A stretch of DNA of 9,963 bases from JAAOZN01 sp964421575 (GTDB taxonomy: Archaea > Thermoproteota > Nitrososphaeria > Nitrososphaerales > JAAOZN01). Below the pieces are notes generated by a model. The model worked only from the letters and a program-made list of their open reading frames with translations. It was not told the DNA's origin and did no database searches. Position numbers and translations under genes: made by a program. Shown here one piece after another: positions 1-5,199 of this stretch. The stretch is from NCBI GenBank assembly GCA_964421575.1, contig CAYQXI010000018.1, positions 1-9,963 of the forward strand, written 5' to 3'. How positions within the stretch are numbered: position 1 is the stretch's first letter; every line of letters starts with the position of its first letter.

Positions 1-301
1 CGACCTCGTTATCAGTCGCCTTAGCAACCTCAACCAACATCTTAGCAGCAGGATGCTGAACATCAATCTCCTTCAGCATAGTGGCGCCATCATTCGTTAT
101 AGTCACATCTCCTAGTGAGTCTACGAGCATCTTATCCATACCCCGTGGACCAAGCGAGCTCTTAACGATCTCAGCGATCAGCTTAGCAGCCAAGATGTTG
201 TTTCGCTGCGCAGCTCTTCCTCTGGTTTCGGTGCTGCCCTCCTTCAGTATAAGAACAGGTTGCCCGGTTTGTGTTACCGCAGGTATAGCTACAGCCGACA
301 T
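1..301 (-). CDS. Thermosome subunit (group II chaperonin), N-terminal 100 residues, 3' end cut by window
   Basis: The reverse strand encodes the N-terminus of an archaeal group II chaperonin, the cytosolic double-ring ATP-driven protein-folding machine. After a short variable leader the protein has the family signatures ETRGRAAQRNNILAAK, SLGPRGMDKMLVD (around residues 49-61) and the nucleotide-binding stretch GDVTITNDGATMLKE (around residues 64-78), all part of the equatorial ATPase domain. The coding frame runs off base 1, so roughly four fifths of a normal subunit of about 550 residues is missing. Start: ATG at 301 (MSAVAIP) has a GGTGAT Shine-Dalgarno-like match 4 nt upstream. ATG at 307 and GTG at 310 are in frame and cannot be excluded. 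The gene is divergent from the ArsR-like regulator at 373, with about 70 bp between them. Which paralogue (alpha or beta) cannot be told from this part. Confidence 0.95.
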   Translation of the reverse strand, partial: MSAVAIPAVTQTGQPVLILKEGSTETRGRAAQRNNILAAKLIAEIVKSSLGPRGMDKMLVDSLGDVTITNDGATMLKEIDVQHPAAKMLVEVAKATDNEV

Positions 302-335
302 ATACATCACCTAGTATACAACCTCCAGTAGTAAA

Positions 336-345
336 CTATTTAAAC
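336..345. promoter_or_regulatory. Single AT-rich TATA-like box between divergent thermosome and regulator genes
   Basis: The box CTATTTAAAC is the only TATA-like element in the roughly 70-bp intergenic space. Its TTTAAA core is palindromic. Its centre lies about 32 nt upstream of the regulator ATG (373) and about 34-40 nt upstream of the thermosome start, so it is well placed to serve both directions. The A-rich AGTAAAC before it on the plus strand resembles a BRE. Use in both directions is an inference. Confidence 0.5.
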
Positions 346-372
346 GTTGCTCTACCATACTCTAATCTGCGG

Positions 373-1047
373 ATGAACCAGCAACTAGTGCTTGACCAAG
401 TCCTAAACATAGTGGAGAACCCTATTAGAAGGAAGATAATAAGGAGGTTAGCCCACGAACCCAGCTACCCCCTAGAGCTCTCTAGCGATCTCGGAATAAA
501 CCAGCAGCTTGTGACGAAGCATCTTAAGGTTATGGAGGCTGCTGAAATAGTCGAAGCGACAAGAACCTCAAGCCCATACGGCCCTGATAGAAGGGTCTAC
601 GAGTTGGCTAAGAGCGTATCTCTCACCATAGAGTTCTCTCCTGATCTCTACACTGAGCAGATCACGACCTTTCAGAACATCCGCTACCCCAAGAAGAATG
701 AGCTGCTTGAGGAATTTGAGCAGCGCTTTGACACGCTTCTTGCAAGAAGAAGTCAGCGAAGCGAAATCAACGAATACGCCGCGTTGGTTGCAGATATAGA
801 TCGAAGGCTTGATGAATTGGAGAAGGAGAAGGCAGCACTTCTCCAGCTGAGGTGTAGTGTTATAAGAGTGGCTAAAGAGATCATACAGGGTAAACCCCTA
901 TCCCTAAAAGAGAGGATCGTCGCCTACCACATTCTCAACAGTAATATATGGGCTGCGAAGGTTCTCTCAGACAGGCTTAATATGCGTGAAGAAACGGTGC
1001 AGCAGATACTGCAAAGGCTTAAAGAGATGAATATAATTAGGATGTAA
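373..1047 (+). CDS. ArsR-like winged-helix transcriptional regulator with a second C-terminal HTH
   Basis: This 224-residue protein has a winged helix-turn-helix at residues 5-85. ENPIRRKIIRRLAHEPSYPLELSSDLGI is followed by the recognition-helix-like NQQLVTKHLKVMEAAEIVEA and a wing ending in DRRVYEL, the usual ArsR/HTH_20 layout. A middle section (about 125-165, IDRRLDELEKEKAALLQL) looks like a coiled coil for dimerisation. The C-terminal 50 residues (AAKVLSDRLNMREETVQQILQRLKEMNIIRM) read as a second helix-turn-helix. No Cys cluster or other metal-sensing site is apparent. Start: the ATG at 373 has no Shine-Dalgarno sequence but lies about 30 nt after a TATA-like box, consistent with a leaderless mRNA. 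Being divergent from a chaperonin gene, it may control heat-shock genes as the ArsR-family regulator Phr does in Pyrococcus. That role is inferred from context only. Confidence 0.85.
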   Translation: MNQQLVLDQVLNIVENPIRRKIIRRLAHEPSYPLELSSDLGINQQLVTKHLKVMEAAEIVEATRTSSPYGPDRRVYELAKSVSLTIEFSPDLYTEQITTFQNIRYPKKNELLEEFEQRFDTLLARRSQRSEINEYAALVADIDRRLDELEKEKAALLQLRCSVIRVAKEIIQGKPLSLKERIVAYHILNSNIWAAKVLSDRLNMREETVQQILQRLKEMNIIRM

Positions 1048-1278
1048 GCGCTCTCTAAGCGGCAAATAAAAGGAAGCTTCACATTGTTTGAAGCGGGTGC
1101 TGTCGTTAAACAATACGCTCTTTCGCGGTAAGGAACGTATAAGATAATGCCAAAAAGAGTATTAGCTAAGTTGAAGATGATGTGAAATTGATGTAGAGGG
1201 AAGGGTAGACCATTAAGGCTTTAATCTACCAAATTCTCGAGACACCGATTTTTGATTCCTAAGTGGTCGGAGCGAAGT
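1048..1278. other. Gene-free convergent intergenic region
   Basis: The 231 bp between two convergent genes contain no ORF of note and no tRNA. They contain the hairpin at 1076-1094 and a second hairpin at 1204-1230, with GGTAG/CTACC outer arms, ATTAA/TTAAT inner arms, a 3-nt bulge and a GGCT loop. A TTTTT run follows at 1249-1253. The second structure plus T-run could end transcription from the left, but the spacing of about 18 nt is loose. Nothing else recognisable was seen. Confidence 0.35.
1076..1094. other. Small hairpin just after the regulator gene
   Basis: Perfect 6-bp arms GCTTCA and TGAAGC flank a 7-nt loop, beginning 28 nt after the regulator stop codon. No T-tract follows, so it is not a classical terminator. 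It may be a 3'-UTR structure or chance. Confidence 0.25.
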
Positions 1279-1488
1279 TTACTTCTTCTTCGACAGCCAC
1301 CATTCGAGATATTCGTCTCTTTCCTTCTTCCTTCTTTTCTTCTCAGAAAGTTCTTCTCGCCGCTTCTCCTTAAGGTCCAGAATCTCCTCCTTTGTTAGAT
1401 AGAGTCCGCAGCTCGTGCAAATATACCTTCTAGTGGGTGCTTCGTATGTCATTACTCCGCCACATTCAGGGCAGTAGTTTTGTGACAT
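1279..1488 (-). CDS. Small zinc-ribbon protein with charged basic helical tail (function unknown)
   Basis: This 69-residue protein opens with a zinc ribbon: CPEC at residues 6-9 and CTSC at residues 24-27, each a CxxC knuckle, joined by a short beta-rich linker (GGVMTYEAPTRRYI). The fold resembles the TFIIB/TFS-type or rubredoxin-like ribbons common in archaeal small proteins. The rest (LTKEEILDLKEKRREELSEKKRRKKERDEYLEWWLSKKK) is a long, very basic, probably helical tail that could bind nucleic acid or ribosomes. That use is inference. The ATG at 1488 is the first residue before the conserved knuckle. An AT-rich TTTTAATCTTAAAG stretch on the minus strand ends about 20 nt upstream and could be its promoter. 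It stands alone between a convergent regulator and a divergent zinc-protein/aEF1B pair. I do not recognise a named family. Confidence 0.75.
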   Translation of the reverse strand: MSQNYCPECGGVMTYEAPTRRYICTSCGLYLTKEEILDLKEKRREELSEKKRRKKERDEYLEWWLSKKK

Positions 1489-1701
1489 TGTTTGCAGCTA
1501 CTTTGCTTTAAGATTAAAACCTTGCTATAGTAATATTACACAACCTTTGCAGGGTTAGGCGCAACTAAAGAACGCTCGTAAGTGCGGCGTGTTCAAAATT
1601 AGAAGATAACGCGGATCAAATTCATATATCTTAGTCTTATTCGACGAGAGGTATCAACCAAAAGTATATCTATTATGAGGTTTCTAGGTTGGACGGTAAG
1701 T
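1489..1701. other. Divergent intergenic region between two zinc-ribbon genes
   Basis: About 210 bp hold the promoters of both neighbours: TTTTAATC/TTAAAG on the minus strand near 1508-1525, and ATATATC (1624-1630) and GTATATCT (1663-1670) on the plus strand. A GTTCAAAAT near 1590 superficially recalls a tRNA T-loop but no tRNA can be folded around it. No other gene was seen. Confidence 0.4.
1663..1670 (+). promoter_or_regulatory. Candidate BRE/TATA for the zinc protein-aEF1B pair
   Basis: ACCAAAA directly followed by GTATATCT is a good BRE-TATA match. A TATA box here predicts transcription starting near 1692, just before ATG 1702. That would exclude the upstream ATG at 1675, so the box helps decide the start. 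A second weaker box, ATATATC, lies at 1624-1630 and would allow a longer transcript. Confidence 0.5.
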
Positions 1702-1878
1702 ATGTCTCAAATACAACTACCAACTTGCACCTCTTGCAATAAGCCTATAACCCCAGGCGAAGAGGCGGTGAAGTTCTACTGCCCAGACTGCGGTGAAGTC
1801 TTGATCTGGCGGTGCGAAAAGTGTAGGATCTTCTTCAGACCCTATAAATGCATAAAATGCGGCTTCGAGGGACCATAG
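1702..1878 (+). CDS. Four-knuckle zinc-finger small protein, HVO_2753-like (DUF1610 type)
   Basis: From ATG 1702 this is a 58-residue protein with four CxxC knuckles: CTSC (9-12), CPDC (27-30), CEKC (38-41) and CIKC (50-53). They form two zinc-binding pairs separated by short strands. Length, knuckle order and the closing IKCGFEGP fit the archaeal HVO_2753-like family. It is typically encoded directly next to aEF1-beta, as here (15 bp before aEF1B). In this arrangement it is probably co-transcribed with the translation factor. I chose 1702 over the in-frame ATG at 1675 because the best TATA box sits at 1663-1670 and the family is close to 59 residues long. The extra N-terminal MRFLGWTVS has no family counterpart that I recall. 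The molecular function is not settled by the sequence. Confidence 0.88.
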   Translation: MSQIQLPTCTSCNKPITPGEEAVKFYCPDCGEVLIWRCEKCRIFFRPYKCIKCGFEGP

Positions 1879-1893
1879 AGGGGGTTTTACTCG

Positions 1894-2172
1894 ATGGGTA
1901 GTGTGCTTGTGAGATTAAAGGTGCTTCCCGACGACATCTCCGTATCCTTAGACGAGCTCGCCGAGAAGATCAGCAGCAACCTTCCTCAAGGCTCCGCTCT
2001 TCTCAGAAGGTCTCAGGAGCCTATCGCTTTCGGTCTCTCAGCCCTAATCTTAGACGTGAAGGTCAGTGAAGGAGAAGGTATTCTGGATAGGCTTGAATCA
2101 TCGATCAAAGAAGTGGAGCATGTAAGCCAAGTTGATATTATAGGTGTAAGCCGCTTCTCAACTTCACTCTAA
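1894..2172 (+). CDS. Translation elongation factor 1-beta (aEF1B)
   Basis: This is a 92-residue cytosolic guanine-nucleotide exchange factor for aEF1A. It is the archaeal version, which keeps only the C-terminal exchange domain of eukaryotic EF1-beta, and its length is typical of the family. Visible signatures are the N-terminal strand VLVRLKVLPDDISVSLDEL, the central PIAFGLSALILDVKVSEGEG (around residues 44-63) and the C-terminal VSQVDIIGVSRF, in which the IGVSRF strand faces aEF1A. A GAGGGGG Shine-Dalgarno-like run (1878-1884) lies 9 nt before the ATG and overlaps the stop of the preceding zinc-protein gene, supporting translation from one dicistronic message. No unusual features were seen. 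Confidence 0.95.
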   Translation: MGSVLVRLKVLPDDISVSLDELAEKISSNLPQGSALLRRSQEPIAFGLSALILDVKVSEGEGILDRLESSIKEVEHVSQVDIIGVSRFSTSL

Positions 2173-2179
2173 GAAGAAG

Positions 2180-2194
2180 AGATAAAACTTATCT
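2180..2194. promoter_or_regulatory. Operator-like inverted repeat over the cdc48 TATA box (copy 1)
   Basis: AGATAA-AAC-TTATCT is a perfect 6-bp inverted repeat with a 3-nt spacer. Its right arm merges into TTATCTTA (2189-2196), the most likely TATA box for cdc48, so a protein bound here would compete with TBP. A related repeat lies at 2214-2225. Confidence 0.5.
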
Positions 2195-2213
2195 TAAGAC
2201 GGTTAGGTGCAGT

Positions 2214-2225
2214 AGATAGGTATCT
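2214..2225. promoter_or_regulatory. Operator-like inverted repeat at the cdc48 transcription start (copy 2)
   Basis: AGATA-GG-TATCT is a second inverted repeat with the same half-sites as the copy at 2180-2194. Both copies continue into TTAA on the right. It falls where the transcription start is expected (about 2218) and ends 4 nt before the TTG start codon. The two copies are 34 bp apart from left end to left end. Confidence 0.5.
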
Positions 2226-2229
2226 TAAA

Positions 2230-4422
2230 TTGGGCCGATCAAAAGGCTCAGACGCGATAAGGCTCAAGGTCGTCGAAGCCAAGCATAGAGATGTTGCTAA
2301 ATGCAGAGCTAGGCTACCACCCTTCGTGATGAAAATCTTAGGCATAAAGGATGGCGATGTGGTCGAGATTGTGGGTAAGCAGAGCACCGCCGCTATAGCT
2401 TGGTCGCTCGATGAGGAGGAGCAAGACAGCCAGATAATTCGGCTTGATTGGTTAACGAGGAAAAATGCTGGTCTCTCATTGAATGATTACGCTATAGTAA
2501 GAAGGGCTCAGACAAAGGTAGCTAGATCTGTCAAGCTCACCCCTACCGATGCCAAGCTAGTGGTCGACGAAGCTTTCTCCGAGTTTATCAAGAACCGGCT
2601 CAAAGGCATACCTTTAGCTGAAGGGCAGAACGTTAGTATTATGATACTCGGCAACTCGGTAGGCTTCAAAGTTATAGAGACGAATCCTAAGGGGTTTGTT
2701 GTGCTCGATGATGCTTCGACCGTGGAGATACACCTCGACTCAACCAAGATTGTAGGAGGGGTATCTGGTGTTACCTTCGATGATATAGGTGGTCTAAGCA
2801 AGGAAATCAAACGCCTAAGGGAGATAGTGGAGCTGCCTCTTAAACACCCTGAAGTCTTCAGACGCTTGGGCATCGAGCCTCCTTCAGGTGTGCTGCTGTA
2901 TGGTCCACCAGGCTGTGGCAAGACTCTGCTCGCTAGAGCGTTGGCTAATGAATGTGATGCGTGCTTCTTTAGCATAAGTGGGCCTGAGATTATGAATAAG
3001 TACTATGGTGAGAGCGAAGCTAGGCTCCGCGAGATCTTTAAGGAGGCTTCTGAAAACGCACCTAGCATAATCTTCATCGATGAAATAGATGCTATAGCCC
3101 CAAAGAGGGAGGAGGTTATAGGAGATGTTGAGAAGCGTGTCGTAGCTCAACTCCTATCCCTCATGGACGGCATCTCGGAGAGGCGCTCGGTTATCGTCAT
3201 AGGCGCAACCAACCGACCAGAATCGCTCGATCCGGCGCTGCGCAGACCTGGTAGATTCGATAGGGAAATCGAAATAGGCGTGCCTAATCAAGAAGCGAGG
3301 CTTGAAATACTGCAGATCCACACAAGGGGCATGCCCCTGGCTGATGACGTAGATCTGGAGTCACTTGCCGCCTCTCTTCACGGATACACAGGCGCCGATA
3401 TCCGCGCTCTCTGCCAGGAAGCTGCGCTTGTTGCGTTGCGACGCTACATCCCAGATATAGATCTTGAAAGTAAGAGGGTTCCGCCTGAGATTCTTGAAAA
3501 GATGGTTGTTACACTTTCTGATTTCAGAGAGGCGATGAACCAAATCGTCCCCAGCGCCATGAGAGAGTTTTACGTCGAGTCACCTAAGATCAGATGGAGC
3601 GATATAGGCGGGTTAGATAAGGTGAAACAGACTTTGACCGAAAACGTAATCTGGGCTATCAAGCACCCAGAGCGATTCAAGAAGCTGGGGATAACCCCTG
3701 CATCAGGTGTATTATTGTATGGTCCATCTGGTTGCGGGAAGACGATGCTGGCGCACGCCTTAGCCTATGAAAGCGGCGCCAATCTCATCATTATTCGTGG
3801 TCCGGAGATCTTGTCAAAGTGGGTTGGTGAATCGGAGAAGGCTATTAGAGATATCTTCCGCAAAGCCAAACTCTCTTCTCCTTGCATAATCTTCTTCGAC
3901 GAGATCGATTCCATCGCTAGGTCAAGGTCGATGGCGGACGAATACAACGCATCAGAGAGGATCTTGAGCCAGCTTCTTACAGAGATGGATAATGTGAGGA
4001 ATACTTTAGGCGTGTTTGTTGTCGCTGCTACTAATAGACCAGACCTAATAGATTCGGCGCTTCTAAGGCCCGGTAGGCTCGACCTCTTGATCTACGTCCC
4101 TCCACCAGACGAAGCGAGTAGATTGGAGATGCTACGCATACTTACAGCTAAGATGCCCTTAGCCGAGGATGTTAAGTTGGAGGAGATCGCTAAGCAGACA
4201 CAAGGGTATTCGGGTGCAGACCTACAGGCGCTGGTTAGGGAGGCTGGTCTCCACGCCTTACAGAAGGGTGGCGATTCAACTGTGGTTAGGCTGGCTGACT
4301 TCCAGCACGCTCTAACTAAGGTCAGACCCTCTATAACGAAGGAGGTCGAATCTTGGTATAACTCCTTAAATCAGATGCTTTACAGTAAAGTAGTGGGAGC
4401 CTCGAAGAGCTTCTACACTTAA
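2230..4422 (+). CDS. cdc48: Cdc48/VCP-type double AAA+ ATPase with C-terminal HbYX-like motif
   Basis: This 730-residue unfoldase belongs to the Cdc48/p97/VAT family, a cytosolic hexamer that pulls proteins apart for degradation or remodelling. The N-domain spans residues 8 to about 180: a double-psi barrel with IRLKVVEAKHRDVAKCRARL and RLDWLTRKNAGLSLND, then the beta clamp. D1 starts near 183 with Walker A GPPGCGKT (225-232) and Walker B IIFIDE (280-285). D2 starts near 456 with Walker A GPSGCGKT (498-505) and Walker B IIFFDE (553-558). Pore loops KYYGESE (D1) and KWVGESE (D2) and the RPGRFD/RPGRLD arginine-finger regions are present. The C-terminus SFYT matches hydrophobic-Tyr-X, the motif that docks ATPases on the 20S proteasome. 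The TTG start at 2230 is needed because the first internal Met (residue 33) would delete the first barrel strands. Both Walker A loops carry Cys where Thr is usual. Confidence 0.96.
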   Translation: MGRSKGSDAIRLKVVEAKHRDVAKCRARLPPFVMKILGIKDGDVVEIVGKQSTAAIAWSLDEEEQDSQIIRLDWLTRKNAGLSLNDYAIVRRAQTKVARSVKLTPTDAKLVVDEAFSEFIKNRLKGIPLAEGQNVSIMILGNSVGFKVIETNPKGFVVLDDASTVEIHLDSTKIVGGVSGVTFDDIGGLSKEIKRLREIVELPLKHPEVFRRLGIEPPSGVLLYGPPGCGKTLLARALANECDACFFSISGPEIMNKYYGESEARLREIFKEASENAPSIIFIDEIDAIAPKREEVIGDVEKRVVAQLLSLMDGISERRSVIVIGATNRPESLDPALRRPGRFDREIEIGVPNQEARLEILQIHTRGMPLADDVDLESLAASLHGYTGADIRALCQEAALVALRRYIPDIDLESKRVPPEILEKMVVTLSDFREAMNQIVPSAMREFYVESPKIRWSDIGGLDKVKQTLTENVIWAIKHPERFKKLGITPASGVLLYGPSGCGKTMLAHALAYESGANLIIIRGPEILSKWVGESEKAIRDIFRKAKLSSPCIIFFDEIDSIARSRSMADEYNASERILSQLLTEMDNVRNTLGVFVVAATNRPDLIDSALLRPGRLDLLIYVPPPDEASRLEMLRILTAKMPLAEDVKLEEIAKQTQGYSGADLQALVREAGLHALQKGGDSTVVRLADFQHALTKVRPSITKEVESWYNSLNQMLYSKVVGASKSFYT

Positions 4423-4439
4423 ATAGTGCTGCTTCACTT

Positions 4440-4446
4440 TATCTTA
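4440..4446 (+). promoter_or_regulatory. Candidate TATA-like box for the small winged-helix gene
   Basis: TTTATCTTA (4438-4446) sits 22-30 nt before the TTG at 4468 and resembles the TTATCTTA proposed as the cdc48 box. It could give the small gene its own transcript besides read-through from cdc48. Confidence 0.3.
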
Positions 4447-4467
4447 CCTAGCTTAGAGGAGTCTGGG

Positions 4468-4695
4468 TTGAAGCCTCCGCTCAAAAACGTAGTTTATGAA
4501 AAGATCAAGCAAGCAAAGAATATCACTGATGTTGACCTACTGAACGATCTAAATAAGAGCGGGTTTGATGTAACTATGTCCATGCTAAATAAGATACTAC
4601 TGAAACTCGAAATACTGGGTCTAATAAGTGTAACTTGGGTCGGTAAGGATAAGAGGCGGATCGAAGTCATAGAGCAGCCTCATGCAGAGGTTTAG
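4468..4695 (+). CDS. Small winged-helix-like protein downstream of cdc48
   Basis: The gene encodes about 75 residues. The order helix (VVYEKIKQAK), helix (TDVDLLNDLNKSG), helix (TMSMLNKILLKLEILGLISV) and beta-hairpin wing (TWVGKDKRRIEVI) is that of a compact winged helix-turn-helix. Such single-domain proteins usually bind DNA or mediate protein contacts. The target is unknown. The longest frame begins at GTG 4426, but I prefer TTG 4468: a GAGGAG Shine-Dalgarno-like sequence ends 6 nt before it, the predicted fold begins only after it, and the extra residues (MLLHFILPSLEESG) look unrelated. It follows cdc48 by 3-45 bp depending on the start, and ends 1 bp before the convergent zinc-ribbon gene. 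I recall similar small proteins in Thaumarchaeota but cannot name a characterised member. Confidence 0.75.
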   Translation: MKPPLKNVVYEKIKQAKNITDVDLLNDLNKSGFDVTMSMLNKILLKLEILGLISVTWVGKDKRRIEVIEQPHAEV

Positions 4696-4696
4696 G

Positions 4697-5140
4697 CTAG
4701 CACTCAGCGGCTTCAACGAGTTCACGCAGCTTCGCGGCGCTTACACCAACGAACCCTCTGATCTTTGAGTTCTTCTCCACTACTACCACCGCTCCTCCTA
4801 AGACCGCGAGGGCAGCGTCGTATTCTCTTACCATCTTCAAGTATCTTGCCGCCTCTTCTTTTGTTAGATACTTTTTTAGCTCGCCTCTGCTCTCCTCTTC
4901 GAGGAGTACGTGTATGCCTTCTTCTTTTAGCCTCCTTCTCTCCTCTTCGCTTTCATCTACTTTTAGCATCTTTAACCGGGAGAGTCTTCTTATGTAGTCG
5001 CCTACGTTTGGATGTGGTATTTCCTCGTTATATGGCTTAAGTCTTTTTGACCCGCAGACAGGGCATCTGGAAGGTATGCGCTCAGATATGCTTGTTGATA
5101 TGTGGAGATAGTTGCAGTTTTCACACCGCCAGCCTACCAA
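4697..5140 (-). CDS. Zinc-ribbon protein of unknown family (147 aa)
   Basis: An N-terminal zinc ribbon has knuckles CENC (residues 6-9) and CPVC (26-29), separated by a 16-residue loop of the rubredoxin-like kind. It is followed by a basic and acidic helical region (about 47-105: GDYIRRLSRLKMLKV, then an ESEEERRRLKEEG stretch) and an LTKEEAARYLKMVREYDAALAVLGGAVVVVEKN segment. The C-terminal end is helical and finishes in AAEC. No catalytic motif or membrane helix is clear. AVLGGAVVVV is short and flanked by charges, so it is more likely a buried strand. Start: the TTG at 5140 is the only usual start upstream of the first Cys pair, and a TAG stop precedes it immediately in frame. The gene is divergent from fen and shares its 59-bp upstream region. 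I do not recognise the family. A nucleic-acid or protein-binding adaptor is a guess. Confidence 0.75.
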   Translation of the reverse strand: MVGWRCENCNYLHISTSISERIPSRCPVCGSKRLKPYNEEIPHPNVGDYIRRLSRLKMLKVDESEEERRRLKEEGIHVLLEEESRGELKKYLTKEEAARYLKMVREYDAALAVLGGAVVVVEKNSKIRGFVGVSAAKLRELVEAAEC

Positions 5141-5164
5141 CTAAATGCGACAACGTTAGAGCCA

Positions 5165-5174
5165 AAGATAAATC
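5165..5174. promoter_or_regulatory. Single TATA-like box between divergent zinc-ribbon and fen genes
   Basis: AAGATAAATC is centred about 29 nt from the fen ATG (5200) and about 31 nt from the zinc-ribbon TTG (5140). Read either way it gives a TATA-like core (GATAAATC or GATTTATC), with CCAA in front on the plus strand as a possible BRE. The placement fits leaderless messages in both directions. GATA-AATC-TATC (5167-5178) is also a 4-bp inverted repeat. Confidence 0.5.
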
Positions 5175-5199
5175 TATCCACACTCTATCTTAGAGAGGT

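Noticed and set aside
81..314. Plus-strand ORF of 77 codons
   Set aside because: It is antisense to the thermosome start, whose reverse-strand protein is unmistakable. The plus-strand product has no domain.
1111..1140. ATACG...CGTAT inverted repeat
   Set aside because: The arms are 5 bp with an 18-nt loop, which is expected by chance.
1170..1205. Possible C/D box RNA suggested by ATGATGT and TTGATGT
   Set aside because: The C-box match is imperfect and no CTGA D box lies at a suitable distance.
1560..1620. Possible tRNA suggested by GTTCAAAAT and GC-rich words
   Set aside because: No acceptor stem, anticodon arm or CCA-compatible 3' end can be built.
2508..2975. Long reverse ORF (155 codons) and similar ones within cdc48
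   Set aside because: They are antisense to highly conserved AAA+ domains. Codon structure explains them.
4765..5040. Leu/Ser/Pro-rich plus-strand ORF
   Set aside because: It is the shadow of the zinc-ribbon gene on the other strand, with low-complexity composition and no start signals.
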